Below, piece by piece: positions 1 through 8,183 of a stretch of DNA of 64,000 bases. The translations under genes and the position numbers were made by a program. The notes beneath the pieces were generated by a model. That model was not told the DNA's origin. It worked only from the letters and a program-made list of their open reading frames with translations, and searched no databases. The DNA comes from Mycobacterium simiae. Lineage in GTDB: Bacteria; Actinomycetota; Actinomycetes; Mycobacteriales; Mycobacteriaceae. The stretch's first letter is position 1. Each line of letters begins with the position of its first letter. The DNA lies in contig NZ_AP022568.1 in assembly GCF_010727605.1 (NCBI RefSeq), forward strand, positions 5,724,995-5,788,994, written 5' to 3'.

Positions 1-358
1 GGTCGAAGACCAGCGCGTACCCATCTCCCGGCGGTGTATAGCCGCGCCACTGGCTTAGATCGTCCCATTCCTCGCTGAACGAAGTTACGAATATCGCAGG
101 TGCCCTTCCCCGAATGATGGGTTTTACATCCAGAAAAGCCTTACGCAGACGCGGTGCCTGCGCAGACAACTCGCGCAGGATTGACATTTGGTCCAGGAGC
201 GACCTCGCCGATCGGAAAGCCAGCTGATACTCGCTGTGATCATTCAGGTACAAGACATGCGTCGCCCACAGCGCTTTCGAGTCGACAATGCCTAGAAATC
301 CTTTTCCGCTCGTGTAGTGGCACAGTCCTCTTGGCAGTTCTTCCATGCGTGGGAGCAT
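1..358 (-). CDS. DUF2971-family protein, 3' end cut by window edge
   Basis: The minus strand is open from about 511 to base 1, so the gene runs off the left edge and only the N-terminal ~119 residues are visible. The start is the ATG at 358 or the in-frame ATG at 346; neither has a clear ribosome binding site. The read protein has the DUF2971 pattern: an aromatic HYTS motif, then GFLGIVDS, LWATHVLYLND with a downstream Glu, and FVTSFSEEWDDLSQWRGY followed by a Gly/Tyr-rich GDGYALVFD. Members have no settled biochemical role, but they are frequent in accessory islands and near defence genes. It diverges from the DUF4238 gene beginning at about 451. Confidence 0.8.
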   Translation of the reverse strand, partial: MLPRMEELPRGLCHYTSGKGFLGIVDSKALWATHVLYLNDHSEYQLAFRSARSLLDQMSILRELSAQAPRLRKAFLDVKPIIRGRAPAIFVTSFSEEWDDLSQWRGYTPPGDGYALVFD

Positions 359-450
359 CGCACAACCGTGTACAGCCGTGGGACCAAGCGGCGGGTGGCG
401 GCCACGCAGAACACCGTGCGGGGTGGGGCCCGCACAGCTAGATTCACACC

Positions 451-1569
451 GTGCCACGAAAGAAGCGGTGGCAGGGCAAGTTCCACCCGATGCTGCGCCA
501 TATCGAGCAAATGGCTAATGAGATGACGGCTCGCGGGCAGGAGCCTCGTAAGCACCATCTCGTGCCACGGTTCTACCTCCAAAGGTGGGCTGAGAACGAC
601 AAGGTTCGCGCGACAGAGCTCGATTCAAAACGCACATTCACGCCGTCGCCTCAGAATGCGGCGCGTCGAACTGATTTCTATCGACTCGAAGAAGGCACGT
701 ACCAATGGGGTTCACCAGTCGCATGGGAGGCCTTTCTCAGCGTGATCGAAGGCCGCGTGTCAACCACGACGGAGGCCCTCGTTACGCGCTCTGCTGGACT
801 TCGAGATCTCTCGACGGAGGAATTGCAGGAACTAATGTGGTTCCTGGCGCTCCAGTTCACCCGAGGGATGAACTTCCGCAGAAGTCTGTTGTGGATGCTC
901 GTTCAGCAGCACGTTGTGCACTACGAGTCGAGCGGTGATGACTCACTGAAGAGGGTTCTCTCGGAGGGCGGGTACGAGACGACCGAGGAGAATGTCACCC
1001 GCATGCGGCAGCAGCTCGCGGAGATGCGCACGAATCCGACTCGGTTGCCGATGCTCACCGCGCTGAAGGTGAAGCACTCCGCAGATTCTGCAGCGAACGT
1101 TTATCCCCACCTGGCTAGCCGACTCCCCGTCATCTACCACACTCCTAGGCAATTGGTCACCTGCGACGAACCGGTGATCGCAATCGACGAGGATATGGGA
1201 TCGAGGGACGGTGAGTTCGGGATCGGCAATGCGCCGATCATCGTCTATCCACTTGCACCGGATGTTGTGCTTGCTCTCTTCCGCCGCGACTTCCCGATAG
1301 TGCTGAGCCATTATGAGCCTCTTACCCACAGCGAATTGCTGGCACTGAATCAGTCAATCTTGGGTAATACGTATCTGCACGGTTTCGAGTTGCCCTCCCG
1401 ACACTTGACCACGCAACTCTACGTCCCTCCGCTTGCACAGCCCGGCGAACGAATCGTGGTGGCGCGTAGACCAAATGGCGAAGAAGTTCACAAGCTGACC
1501 CCCGGACGGCGACGATGGCGCGGGCAACCCCAAGCGCCTCGCAGGCCGGTTCAGAGGTGGTGGCCGTGA
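451..1569 (+). CDS. DUF4238-domain protein
   Basis: This encodes 372 residues from a GTG at 451; ATG at 511 (MANEM) is an equally plausible start because the conserved part begins just after it. The signature is RKHHLVPRFYLQRW near residue 33, the N-terminal hallmark of DUF4238, followed by the acidic and aromatic pattern of that family and a motif near the middle (LVTCDEPVI) that also fits. DUF4238 proteins are of unknown biochemical function and are scattered on islands and phage-related loci. The gene is divergent from the DUF2971 gene; the short spacing suggests a shared promoter region at about 359 to 450. The C-terminal 40 residues are basic and Pro-rich. Confidence 0.75.
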   Translation: MPRKKRWQGKFHPMLRHIEQMANEMTARGQEPRKHHLVPRFYLQRWAENDKVRATELDSKRTFTPSPQNAARRTDFYRLEEGTYQWGSPVAWEAFLSVIEGRVSTTTEALVTRSAGLRDLSTEELQELMWFLALQFTRGMNFRRSLLWMLVQQHVVHYESSGDDSLKRVLSEGGYETTEENVTRMRQQLAEMRTNPTRLPMLTALKVKHSADSAANVYPHLASRLPVIYHTPRQLVTCDEPVIAIDEDMGSRDGEFGIGNAPIIVYPLAPDVVLALFRRDFPIVLSHYEPLTHSELLALNQSILGNTYLHGFELPSRHLTTQLYVPPLAQPGERIVVARRPNGEEVHKLTPGRRRWRGQPQAPRRPVQRWWP

Positions 1570-1572
1570 CGT

Positions 1573-1969
1573 TCAGCCGGACATCCCGGCTGGCGTGGCG
1601 GCGAAGTCGTCCGGGAGTTCGAATTCCAGTAGATCCCGCCCGTCGATCGCCAGGTTGTTGAGACGTGCCAGCGGCGGACAATTCGAGTGCACCGTCATCC
1701 TCGAACCACTCAACCTCTTCGAGAACCGCGTCCATCGGCCTACGCATAAGCAGCTCCAACGCCGCCACATCGGTCACCGTAAATCCGTGCCGCGCCGGGA
1801 AATAGTCATAGATGGCAACCTCTACGGGGATGAGCGCGATCAGAACCATCAGGACGGCGTTCTGTTCTACATCGTCGAGACCGTCGCTGCCAAGCCGCCG
1901 CTCAGACGGGCTGTCGGGCGTGGGCGCTAGATCTGCTCGTCGCCAACCTGCACGCCAACAAGATTCGCA
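1573..1969 (-). pseudogene. Frameshifted hypothetical protein remnant
   Basis: Natural-looking protein is split over two minus frames. The upstream part (about 1940 down to 1675) reads DGLDDVEQNAVLMVLIALI, then a PVEVAIYDYF segment and LEEVEWFEDDGALELS. The rest (about 1665 to 1573) reads RLNNLAIDGRDLLEFELPDD in another frame and ends at a stop at 1573. One extra base, or two lost, near 1660 to 1675 would join them. At its 5' side, bases 1930 to 1993 closely match the start of the intact gene at 3957-4970, with one base lost there too. No family was recognised. It may be a decayed gene or carry sequence errors. Confidence 0.45.
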
Positions 1970-1974
1970 GACAG

Positions 1975-2265
1975 TCACGGTTGACGGTGCGGCCACCCAC
2001 GCTGAAAGTACGCGGCGCGCGGGTCAGGCTTCTGTGGCTTGAGGAATCCTTCAAAGTCGGCAGTTCGGATGATCCATTGAACTGCCGACTGTGGCAGGTA
2101 GCGGTCGCCATCGCGCACATCCCAGAAACCATCGTTAGCACCAGGACCCCCGAGGCGCTCGATCTCGCTGCGCGCGAACTCCGACACCGGCATCCAGATA
2201 CCGTTCACCAACACCCGCCGGATCTGCTCGTGCAGGAGGGGCCACCACGCTTCAATTGCTGTCAT
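1975..2265 (-). CDS. Small hypothetical protein
   Basis: A 96-residue reading frame with ordinary amino-acid composition rather than the Arg/Pro/Ala bias of antisense frames in this GC-rich DNA. It contains LVNGIWMPVSEFARSEIERL, then GANDGFWDVRDGDRYLPQS and a hydrophobic VQWIIRTADFEGFL stretch. No transmembrane segment or signal peptide is visible. Its last codons lie in the segment that is nearly repeated at 4872-4935. No family was recognised, so no function is offered. Confidence 0.5.
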   Translation of the reverse strand: MTAIEAWWPLLHEQIRRVLVNGIWMPVSEFARSEIERLGGPGANDGFWDVRDGDRYLPQSAVQWIIRTADFEGFLKPQKPDPRAAYFQRGWPHRQP

Positions 2266-2295
2266 GCCGCTCCCAATCTGACTCGCGGGCTAGTG

Positions 2296-2333
2296 GACAG
2301 GATTCGATTCGAACCTGCGACCACTGACCCAGT
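2296..2333. other. tRNA-Pro-like fragment, possible attachment-site remnant
   Basis: These bases match the T-arm side of the tRNA-Pro gene at 18524-18600 in the same orientation: GACAGGATT, then after a 5-bp insertion GAACCTGCGACCACT and GACCC with a single-base gap. The fragment does not extend into an acceptor stem or D-arm, so it is not a functional tRNA. A duplicated tRNA 3' segment is what a tRNA-targeting integrative element leaves at its far end. The 391 bases between 2266 and 2656 otherwise show no convincing gene. Confidence 0.35.
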
Positions 2334-2656
2334 GTCGTCGAAGCGGTTCGTTGGCGTCCGCCAGTGTCCCGTTTCTCCTACGTCATCGCTGATAGGGGTC
2401 ATGTGCGGAAAGTCGCGGACACCGCCGGATTGAGCCGCGTTGCGATCCAGTGCCATACCCGCCGATGCCGATGGGAATCATCAACGAGCAAGGTGCTCAA
2501 AGGTATTCGTAGCTCCGGGACGGCTCACTCGCCCCCCTCACTGTCGCCCTGCCTCAGGCCGCAGAGCACCGATAGCTGCGTTCTGCCCCGGCAACTCGTC
2601 TGGCGGATAAATGAGTAATCCCCCGTCAACCGCCCGTAGCAGGCAGGCTTAGGGCT

Positions 2657-3934
2657 GTGACCGAATCGCGGCCGCCAGAACGACCGGCCAACCCGAATTG
2701 GGACGATTCGGTCCGGTTCGAAGGGGTGGTCGCGTTCTCTTTCGTGTTGCCGTTCCTGCTTCCGCTAGAACCACAGTCGGTGCCGATCCGTGTCGATGAT
2801 GATTACCTGCGAATTCGCGGAGTGGCACCGGCAGAGTTCGATGACGCCTGGATGCAGATGCCGCTCAGCTGTTTAACGATGTGGTCGGTGGCAGCCGACG
2901 GAACTGACCCTGTCATTAAGGACACGACGGTGGCATCCGCTGCGCTGGCCCATATCACCGGTGGGGAGCCACGGCCCGCTCCACCGCCGAGCGACGACTA
3001 CAGCCGCAAACGCTCGGCTGTAGTCGTCGTGATCCCAGTCAAGAGCCGCACCGCCGCCCTCACGCCGCCGCACGACGGCAAGGTGGATCCGTTGACGCTC
3101 GCGCACTGGCTTATCGCGGACACTGTGCGATCTTCGCGGATAGCTTCCAAGGCCCCGATTCCGGAGTTGCATTACCGGTCGCTAAACCCGATCGTCCCGG
3201 CTGCATTCGGAACGGTGTGTGAAGGCGGCCAGGTCAGCTTCGCTACAGGACAGACCGTCATCGTGCTGGATCACCTGCCTGCACGAATGGCATCCGTGTC
3301 ACCGGTCGACCCGGCCGTAATCGGCAATATCTTCGGGCAGCTCACTCGCGGCAGCATCAGCGTGCTGATCCGCGATCACTTTGCTCGCGCACACTCCGAG
3401 CACTCCGCTGGTGACCGTCGAGCGTCGGTCCTGAGTCTCGCTATCACGTGCGAACTGATGCTCGACAGCACCCTTGCCGCGATGCTTTGGGAGGAAGGTG
3501 AGACGCCCGCCCAGGCCGCGCAGGTGTGGGCCGACGCTAGCTCGATTACGCAGCGGGTCAAATCGATGTACTCCGGCCGTCTCGGCGGGAGTTGGCACAT
3601 CGATGGCGTTGGCCCGGTGGGGCATTGGCGGGAGCACATCGTCGATATCCGCAATAGCGTCATCCATTCCGGGCGGACCCCGTCGGAGCCGGAGTCGGAG
3701 AAGTCGGCAGCGGCGGCGTCCGAGTTGCTCACCTTCGTGAGCAAACGCCTGGTGCTGAAGTGGAAGACTTACCCGAAGACCCTGGCAGTGTTGTGCGGGC
3801 GGTCGTCGGTCGAGACGCACGCCTCGAAGAAGCAGCGGGCGAACGTTCTTGCTGAACTAGAACGATGCTCAACATTCGCCGTTGAGTTTCATCGCTGGCG
3901 CGACGAGTGGCTGGAGGAACGTACCCTGCTGTAG
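2657..3934 (+). CDS. Hypothetical protein with C-terminal HEPN-like domain
   Basis: A 425-residue protein from a GTG at 2657. The N-terminal half is beta-rich and of no known family. The C-terminal half (about residues 250 to 360) is helical and includes RRASVLSLAITCELMLDS and, near residue 335, IVDIRNSVIHSG. The last has the R-N-x3-H (RX4H) arrangement typical of HEPN ribonuclease active sites. Many HEPN proteins act as RNases in abortive-infection or toxin systems; that role here is inference. A perfect 15-bp inverted repeat lies inside the coding sequence at 2992-3029. The gene is convergent with the 3957-4970 gene, with only about 20 bases between the stops. Confidence 0.65.
   Translation: MTESRPPERPANPNWDDSVRFEGVVAFSFVLPFLLPLEPQSVPIRVDDDYLRIRGVAPAEFDDAWMQMPLSCLTMWSVAADGTDPVIKDTTVASAALAHITGGEPRPAPPPSDDYSRKRSAVVVVIPVKSRTAALTPPHDGKVDPLTLAHWLIADTVRSSRIASKAPIPELHYRSLNPIVPAAFGTVCEGGQVSFATGQTVIVLDHLPARMASVSPVDPAVIGNIFGQLTRGSISVLIRDHFARAHSEHSAGDRRASVLSLAITCELMLDSTLAAMLWEEGETPAQAAQVWADASSITQRVKSMYSGRLGGSWHIDGVGPVGHWREHIVDIRNSVIHSGRTPSEPESEKSAAAASELLTFVSKRLVLKWKTYPKTLAVLCGRSSVETHASKKQRANVLAELERCSTFAVEFHRWRDEWLEERTLL
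2992..3029. repeat. Perfect 15-bp inverted repeat inside a coding region
   Basis: CGACGACTACAGCCG (2992-3006) is followed by an 8-base loop and the exact reverse complement (3015-3029). It sits in the coding region of the HEPN-like gene, where it encodes DDYSRKRSAVVV. No T-run follows, so it is not a standard intrinsic terminator. It could form a strong RNA hairpin. Confidence 0.85.
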
Positions 3935-3956
3935 CCGGTCGACCTCCGGCTGCAAG

Positions 3957-4970
3957 CTAGCGTGGCGTCTCCGGCACCTCGTTCCCGTCGCGGTCGAGCA
4001 GCACCAGTTTCTGTGTCAGCCCATGCGGCCGCGCCGTCGTCCGGATTCTGTATAGCCACCACGCCTGCTGCACCACCCGCCGCGCCACGCAGAGAGTGTG
4101 GAGGAACAGGCCGGTGTCCGGCGCCCGCGCGCTCATGCGCCCATGCTCATACAGCGCCTTGCTCGCGACCTCGGTGGTCACAGTGGTCAATGCCCATGTC
4201 TTCGCGTGGCTGACGCCGGAGCAGATCCGCCACGCAGTAAGCAGAGACTCCGGATGCCCAGGAAGATCGTCGATCGACTCAATCAGCTTCTCGAACCCGC
4301 CGGACTTGCCGTTCGCGATGTCGATGCCCAGCCTCTGTGCTGCGTCCGTGGCCCACTGCTGCCGTTCCTGATGCTCACCGCCGTCGTCGATAGGTGTTCC
4401 GCTGTACGCCTTCGCCGAGTACCGCCACGAGTCGCGGTGGTGCCAGATTAGCCGGGCGAGCCGGGTATCGACGTCGTCGGAATCGAGCAGCCAGACTGCG
4501 GCACCGGCCGACTCGTAGGCGGCCCGAAGGAGTGCGAACTGCGGAGTCGTCCACGGAGCGTTGAGCACCAGCGTGCACGCGGCTTCGACGTTCTCGACCG
4601 CGTACACCAACCCTCGGCGCGCGACGGTCGCAGCCCATATGTCGGGGAACCGTGCTTCGTCATTGGCAAGGTCACTGTTGTTGTCTGCGTGATGGTCGGG
4701 CTTCTTGTGCACAAGCGAGCCGATCTGAAGTACCTGCTCCAACTCCCGGTGGATGTCACGGTCATACTCCTGGTTCACAGCGAATAGAGTTACCAGCAAC
4801 GGCCTTCGGGATTCATCGGTTTTCACATGCTCGCCCTCGTATGTCTCAGCGAGGTTGTTCCGTAGACGATAGATATGCTCGTCACCAACCTGAACGGCCA
4901 ACAAGATTCGCAGACGATCACGGTTGATGGTTCGGTGCCGAACCCGTACCTCGGTGCCAACGGCCAACAT
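3957..4970 (-). CDS. Hypothetical helical protein, possible HEPN-like
   Basis: A 337-residue protein. It opens with a basic INRDRLRILLAVQVGDE segment, has an acidic centre, then a helical region (TPQFALLRAAYESAGAAVWL, then LARLIWHH), which resembles uncharacterised actinobacterial proteins with a LLRAA-type helix. Near residue 235 WRICSGVSHAKTW gives an R-x6-H spacing at the edge of what HEPN domains allow, so RNase membership is possible but weak. The C-terminal helices (VARRVVQQAWWLYRI) are amphipathic and not a signal peptide. The first ~20 codons lie within a 64-bp segment nearly repeated at 1930-1993. It is convergent with the HEPN-like gene at 2657. Confidence 0.6.
   Translation of the reverse strand: MLAVGTEVRVRHRTINRDRLRILLAVQVGDEHIYRLRNNLAETYEGEHVKTDESRRPLLVTLFAVNQEYDRDIHRELEQVLQIGSLVHKKPDHHADNNSDLANDEARFPDIWAATVARRGLVYAVENVEAACTLVLNAPWTTPQFALLRAAYESAGAAVWLLDSDDVDTRLARLIWHHRDSWRYSAKAYSGTPIDDGGEHQERQQWATDAAQRLGIDIANGKSGGFEKLIESIDDLPGHPESLLTAWRICSGVSHAKTWALTTVTTEVASKALYEHGRMSARAPDTGLFLHTLCVARRVVQQAWWLYRIRTTARPHGLTQKLVLLDRDGNEVPETPR
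4872..4935. repeat. 64-bp near-repeat, partner at 1930-1993
   Basis: Bases 4872-4935 align with 1930-1993 with only a handful of mismatches and one missing base in the 1930 copy. The shared core includes CCAACAAGATTCGCAGAC followed by TCACGGTTGA. In the 4872 copy the segment encodes INRDRLRILLAVQVGDE in the intact 337-residue gene. In the 1930 copy the missing base breaks that frame. The two copies have the same orientation and lie about 2.9 kb apart. Confidence 0.75.
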
Positions 4971-5090
4971 CGACGGATGAGGCTAGATTCCCGTCCCTGG
5001 GTACTCATAGTGTCTGACTTGCAGGACTAGATAGCGAAACGCCGAGCCTCCTCACGCGTCGGGGATGCTCGATTTGATTGGATAGGTGCA

Positions 5091-6245
5091 ATGGCGAAGC
5101 TCATGCCGATCAACGGCCGCGTACTTGCCTGGGCATTTCGGGACCGCGAATTAACGCGTTCGGCCGTGGCCGACAAATTGAGTGTCGACGAAGAGCTGAT
5201 TCAAAGCTGGCTCGACGAAGACGTCAATCCAAACAAAAGTCAGTTCGATTCATTGGTAAAGCTGCTCGGTTGCACACCATCATTTCTCTTCCTTCCACAA
5301 CCGCCCGAATCCAATCGAGAAGCCCGAGTTAATTTCCGAAGGCACGCCGACGCTCCCGAGCGCATCCCGTCGGAAACCGAGAAAGCAATGCGGACAGCAC
5401 AAACGGTGCTCCGCATTGCAAAGTGGCTCTCTGAACGAGATCAGCCGCACGAACTCGACGACGCGTTGGTTCCGCGAGCTAGCCGAGGTGAAGCTCCCGA
5501 CGTCGTTGCTGATCGTCTTCGCACGTGGCTCGATTGGTCCGAAGCCAAGCAGACGGGACCCAAGGCGACCGACACCAGTGCGGCCAAGGCAATGCGCGCC
5601 GCTATACAACGACGTCGAATCTTCGTGCTTCATCTCACGATGGACGAGGGGGTAACGCGAGGCTTCAGCCTGCACGAGGGTGTCACCTCGCTTGTCGCCA
5701 TCAATACGCGAGACCATGTCCGTGCGCGATTCTTCTCTTATGCACACGAATTAGCACACTTAGCTCTGCGTGACGATTCTGTTTGTCTGACTCGGAACGA
5801 CAGCAGCGAGACGGAGCAATTCTGTAATCGCGTGGCAGCAGCGCTGCTCATGCCACGGCAATCGTTCCGAGATTTTGTCGACCGCCGGACGGGTGGTCGC
5901 GTGGAAACTCGCGAAAACGTCGTCAGCATTCGTAACTACTTCAAAGTGAGTCTTCAAGCGGCGGCCATCCGTGCCGGGACATTAGGCCTTGCGCCGAGGT
6001 ATCTGTACGACATCATCGCCGAGGAGGTTGAGAGCAAGAGTCAAGGGGGCACTTACGTGCCCGGTAACGAACGAACCAGGCCAAGAGTTCGCGTCGACCA
6101 GTACGGCTCGGGATTTGTGAACTCTCTGGCAGACGCGGAGCAGGCGGGTTATCTCAAGCGCCCGCAAGTCCTAGACCTACTTCGTTTGTCTGACAAAGAA
6201 TTCGACACCGCTCGCAGTCTCGCCTTCAGTGAGGGCGAGGGGTGA
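5091..6245 (+). CDS. XRE-type HTH plus ImmA/IrrE metallopeptidase (antitoxin-like)
   Basis: 384 residues. Residues ~10-70 form an XRE-like helix-turn-helix (SAVADKLSVDEELIQSWL, then FDSLVKLLGCTPSFLF). Residues ~170-270 form an ImmA/IrrE (COG2856) Zn peptidase with the HELAH motif at 219-223 (HExxH) and a downstream QFCNRVAAALLMP segment. The family includes phage-repressor-cleaving ImmA proteins, and this HTH-ImmA architecture commonly sits as the first gene of a pair with a PIN or DUF4411 toxin. That is the case here: its stop overlaps the next gene's GTG by 4 bases (GTGA), implying translational coupling. Autoregulation is expected but no operator was identified. Confidence 0.85.
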   Translation: MAKLMPINGRVLAWAFRDRELTRSAVADKLSVDEELIQSWLDEDVNPNKSQFDSLVKLLGCTPSFLFLPQPPESNREARVNFRRHADAPERIPSETEKAMRTAQTVLRIAKWLSERDQPHELDDALVPRASRGEAPDVVADRLRTWLDWSEAKQTGPKATDTSAAKAMRAAIQRRRIFVLHLTMDEGVTRGFSLHEGVTSLVAINTRDHVRARFFSYAHELAHLALRDDSVCLTRNDSSETEQFCNRVAAALLMPRQSFRDFVDRRTGGRVETRENVVSIRNYFKVSLQAAAIRAGTLGLAPRYLYDIIAEEVESKSQGGTYVPGNERTRPRVRVDQYGSGFVNSLADAEQAGYLKRPQVLDLLRLSDKEFDTARSLAFSEGEG

Positions 6246-6751
6246 CGGCCAAGTGCCTCTGCATCGCAGATGCAAGCGCATTGCGCGAGATGTCCCGCGC
6301 AGTAGGGGCCACAAACCATCCCAATCTGCTTGCAGGACTTACCAAGTGCGTCGACAACGGACTTTTGGGTTTTCCGCGAGAGGTGTGCGACGAGCTACAA
6401 GTCATCGCTCGCGAAGAGCCGATCTGGGCCTGGGCGACGGGGATGACAAGCAGACTCAGCGCGTACGCGCCTAACTACGCATTCGCGCGCCCGTTCATGA
6501 CCTACGTGCGCAACTTGGGTTTCGAATACGGAATCGAGAGCCTAGAAGGACCTGAAGGCTGCTTGGCGACGGTGGGCCGACTATGCCTAACGCTGGCGAG
6601 CGAAACGACCGAATTCGTTCTGGCTACTGAAGATACCGGCGAGCTTCCATTAAGGCCGACCATGGAGCAGATTGCTACTCTCGCAGGTTGGGCTCTCTTG
6701 GATGCAAGGGCTGCGCTCGACCATTTGGACCTTGGGGCGCTGCTCACCTAG
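6242..6751 (+). CDS. PIN/DUF4411-like protein, likely toxin partner
   Basis: 169 residues beginning with GTG at 6242, overlapping the ImmA/IrrE gene by 4 bases. The N terminus ADASALREM is a PIN-domain start with the first acidic metal ligand. FPREVCDELQVI and the late LATEDTGELPLRPTMEQIA segment match the layout of DUF4411 proteins, which pair with HTH-ImmA genes. PIN domains are Mg-dependent RNases; that this one cleaves RNA is inferred from family and context. Its last bases overlap the convergent DUF6602 gene (stop at 6748). Confidence 0.7.
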   Translation: MTAKCLCIADASALREMSRAVGATNHPNLLAGLTKCVDNGLLGFPREVCDELQVIAREEPIWAWATGMTSRLSAYAPNYAFARPFMTYVRNLGFEYGIESLEGPEGCLATVGRLCLTLASETTEFVLATEDTGELPLRPTMEQIATLAGWALLDARAALDHLDLGALLT

Positions 6752-7614
6752 GAGACAATCAGCAGGTCTCGCATCTCGGGCGTGATGTAGTAGTGGAATC
6801 CCGGCGGTCGATGCCCATCTGTAGTGGCGAGAGTCGTGACAAGCGCCTCAGAGAATAGCAACAGCGCACGGGCAGAATCAGCCAGAAATTCGATATCCGA
6901 CGCCGAATGAATGCTGAAGAGGTTCCCGCCATGCACTACGGTCGGCGCGTCACCTGCAGGTGCGGGTTCGTACTCTCCAACCAGCGGTACACCTCCATCC
7001 CGGCGTTGTAGTGGCGCTACACCTATCAAATAGTCCGACTCGGCCACCTCCCAACCGAGCTTAGAAGCGATGGATGCACGAATACCAATGATTCCCGGAT
7101 CGAGAACCAGGAATATATCTGGTCGATTATCGCCGTCATCGGTCTTGAGACTCTTCAGGTGCTTGACGATAGTGGCGATTGACTGAGTAACACGGTAACC
7201 AACGGCCGTATACAAAGGTGCCGGTCCTACGCGACTTACAAGCGCCCGAACACTCGCTACCTTTTCTCCGATATCTTCGATCTCGTCCTTACCCACAGAA
7301 GTCTTCACTTCGATCGCACCCCGCACGTTCTCGATCGGGAACAGAATCTGATTTGTCTGCGCGAGGATTGCAGGCTCATCGATTGCGTCGAACAGGACGA
7401 TATCGGTCTGTGACGATTCGTTGCCTTCGGTGTCGAAGATCAACCCTGAGCCAACGCCATATCTTCCAGGGATGAGATTCGAAAGTACCCGCGCAAGCGA
7501 GAGTTCGTTCTCGCGACCCTTCTCCCCCTGGTGACTGATCAAACTGTTAAAGCCCTCTACCTCTGCCTGAAGGCGACGGAGGACACCATTCCAATACTGT
7601 GAAATCAGTTGCAC
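6748..7614 (-). CDS. DUF6602-like protein with nuclease-type core
   Basis: 288 residues from the GTG at 7614, chosen because GGAG lies 6 bases upstream; the frame stays open further but that extension has antisense-like composition. After a helical start (FNSLISHQGEKGRENELSLA) comes YGVGSGLIFDTEG, QTDIVLFD, FPIENVRGAIEVKTSV and later DIFLVLDPGIIG. The D...EVK spacing recalls PD-(D/E)XK nuclease folds, and the whole pattern matches DUF6602 proteins, which occur in defence islands as presumed effector nucleases. The nuclease assignment is an inference from motif order. It is convergent with the ImmA/PIN pair, overlapping it by 4 bases. Confidence 0.65.
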   Translation of the reverse strand: MQLISQYWNGVLRRLQAEVEGFNSLISHQGEKGRENELSLARVLSNLIPGRYGVGSGLIFDTEGNESSQTDIVLFDAIDEPAILAQTNQILFPIENVRGAIEVKTSVGKDEIEDIGEKVASVRALVSRVGPAPLYTAVGYRVTQSIATIVKHLKSLKTDDGDNRPDIFLVLDPGIIGIRASIASKLGWEVAESDYLIGVAPLQRRDGGVPLVGEYEPAPAGDAPTVVHGGNLFSIHSASDIEFLADSARALLLFSEALVTTLATTDGHRPPGFHYYITPEMRDLLIVS

Positions 7615-8183
7615 GAACCGCTCCAAGCGCTTGCACTCAAACTGCCCACGGGCACCCGGAAGGCAACCTACAGCGTGGAAGGCCGTCACCCCTCGCCGGG
7701 GGCTTCGACTCGGCGGACATTCTCGGCGAAAGAGCAAGCTGCTCTCCTAGCAGAGGCGAAGGTCGACCCAAAACAGGTAACAGGCATGCCTCCGTGAAGA
7801 TTGCGGCCTCGTTGGCTCCGCTCGACCCGGCCGCTGACACCACGGCGCACCCCAACGAGGAGGAGGTTAGGAGTCACTCCGGCTCAATTGGGTGGGCAAC
7901 GGCCATACCAGTAGCGGCTGACCAAACGTTGGCAGCTTGGCCTGATGTCTCGTGACGCGAACCTAATTACCCGGGTGGTTGATACCTGCGGGGTCATCAC
8001 CGCCTAGGTAAATGTCTCCAACACCGGGCCCAGGCACCTGGGCCTTCTCCCCGAGTTCCGGACCGGCGGAGGAATTTTAAAACAATTCCCCTCGATGTTG
8101 CGTCGCCGTGCACGCTTGGGGATGAAGTTCGCCTGCGGAGGGCAGGAAGCTAGGTCGATACCGCGCTGGCTTAAGTCGGCGGG
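7615..8183. other. Non-coding stretch with two inverted repeats
   Basis: No reading frame here has protein-like composition. Two symmetric elements stand out. GGCCCAGG-CA-CCTGGGCC lies at 8027-8044, and an AT-rich element, GGAATT/AATTCC around TTAAAAC, lies at about 8074-8092, unusual in this GC-rich DNA. Both lie 90 to 160 bases beyond the recombinase stop. They may be terminator, recombination-site or regulatory structures; the sequence alone does not decide. Confidence 0.5.
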
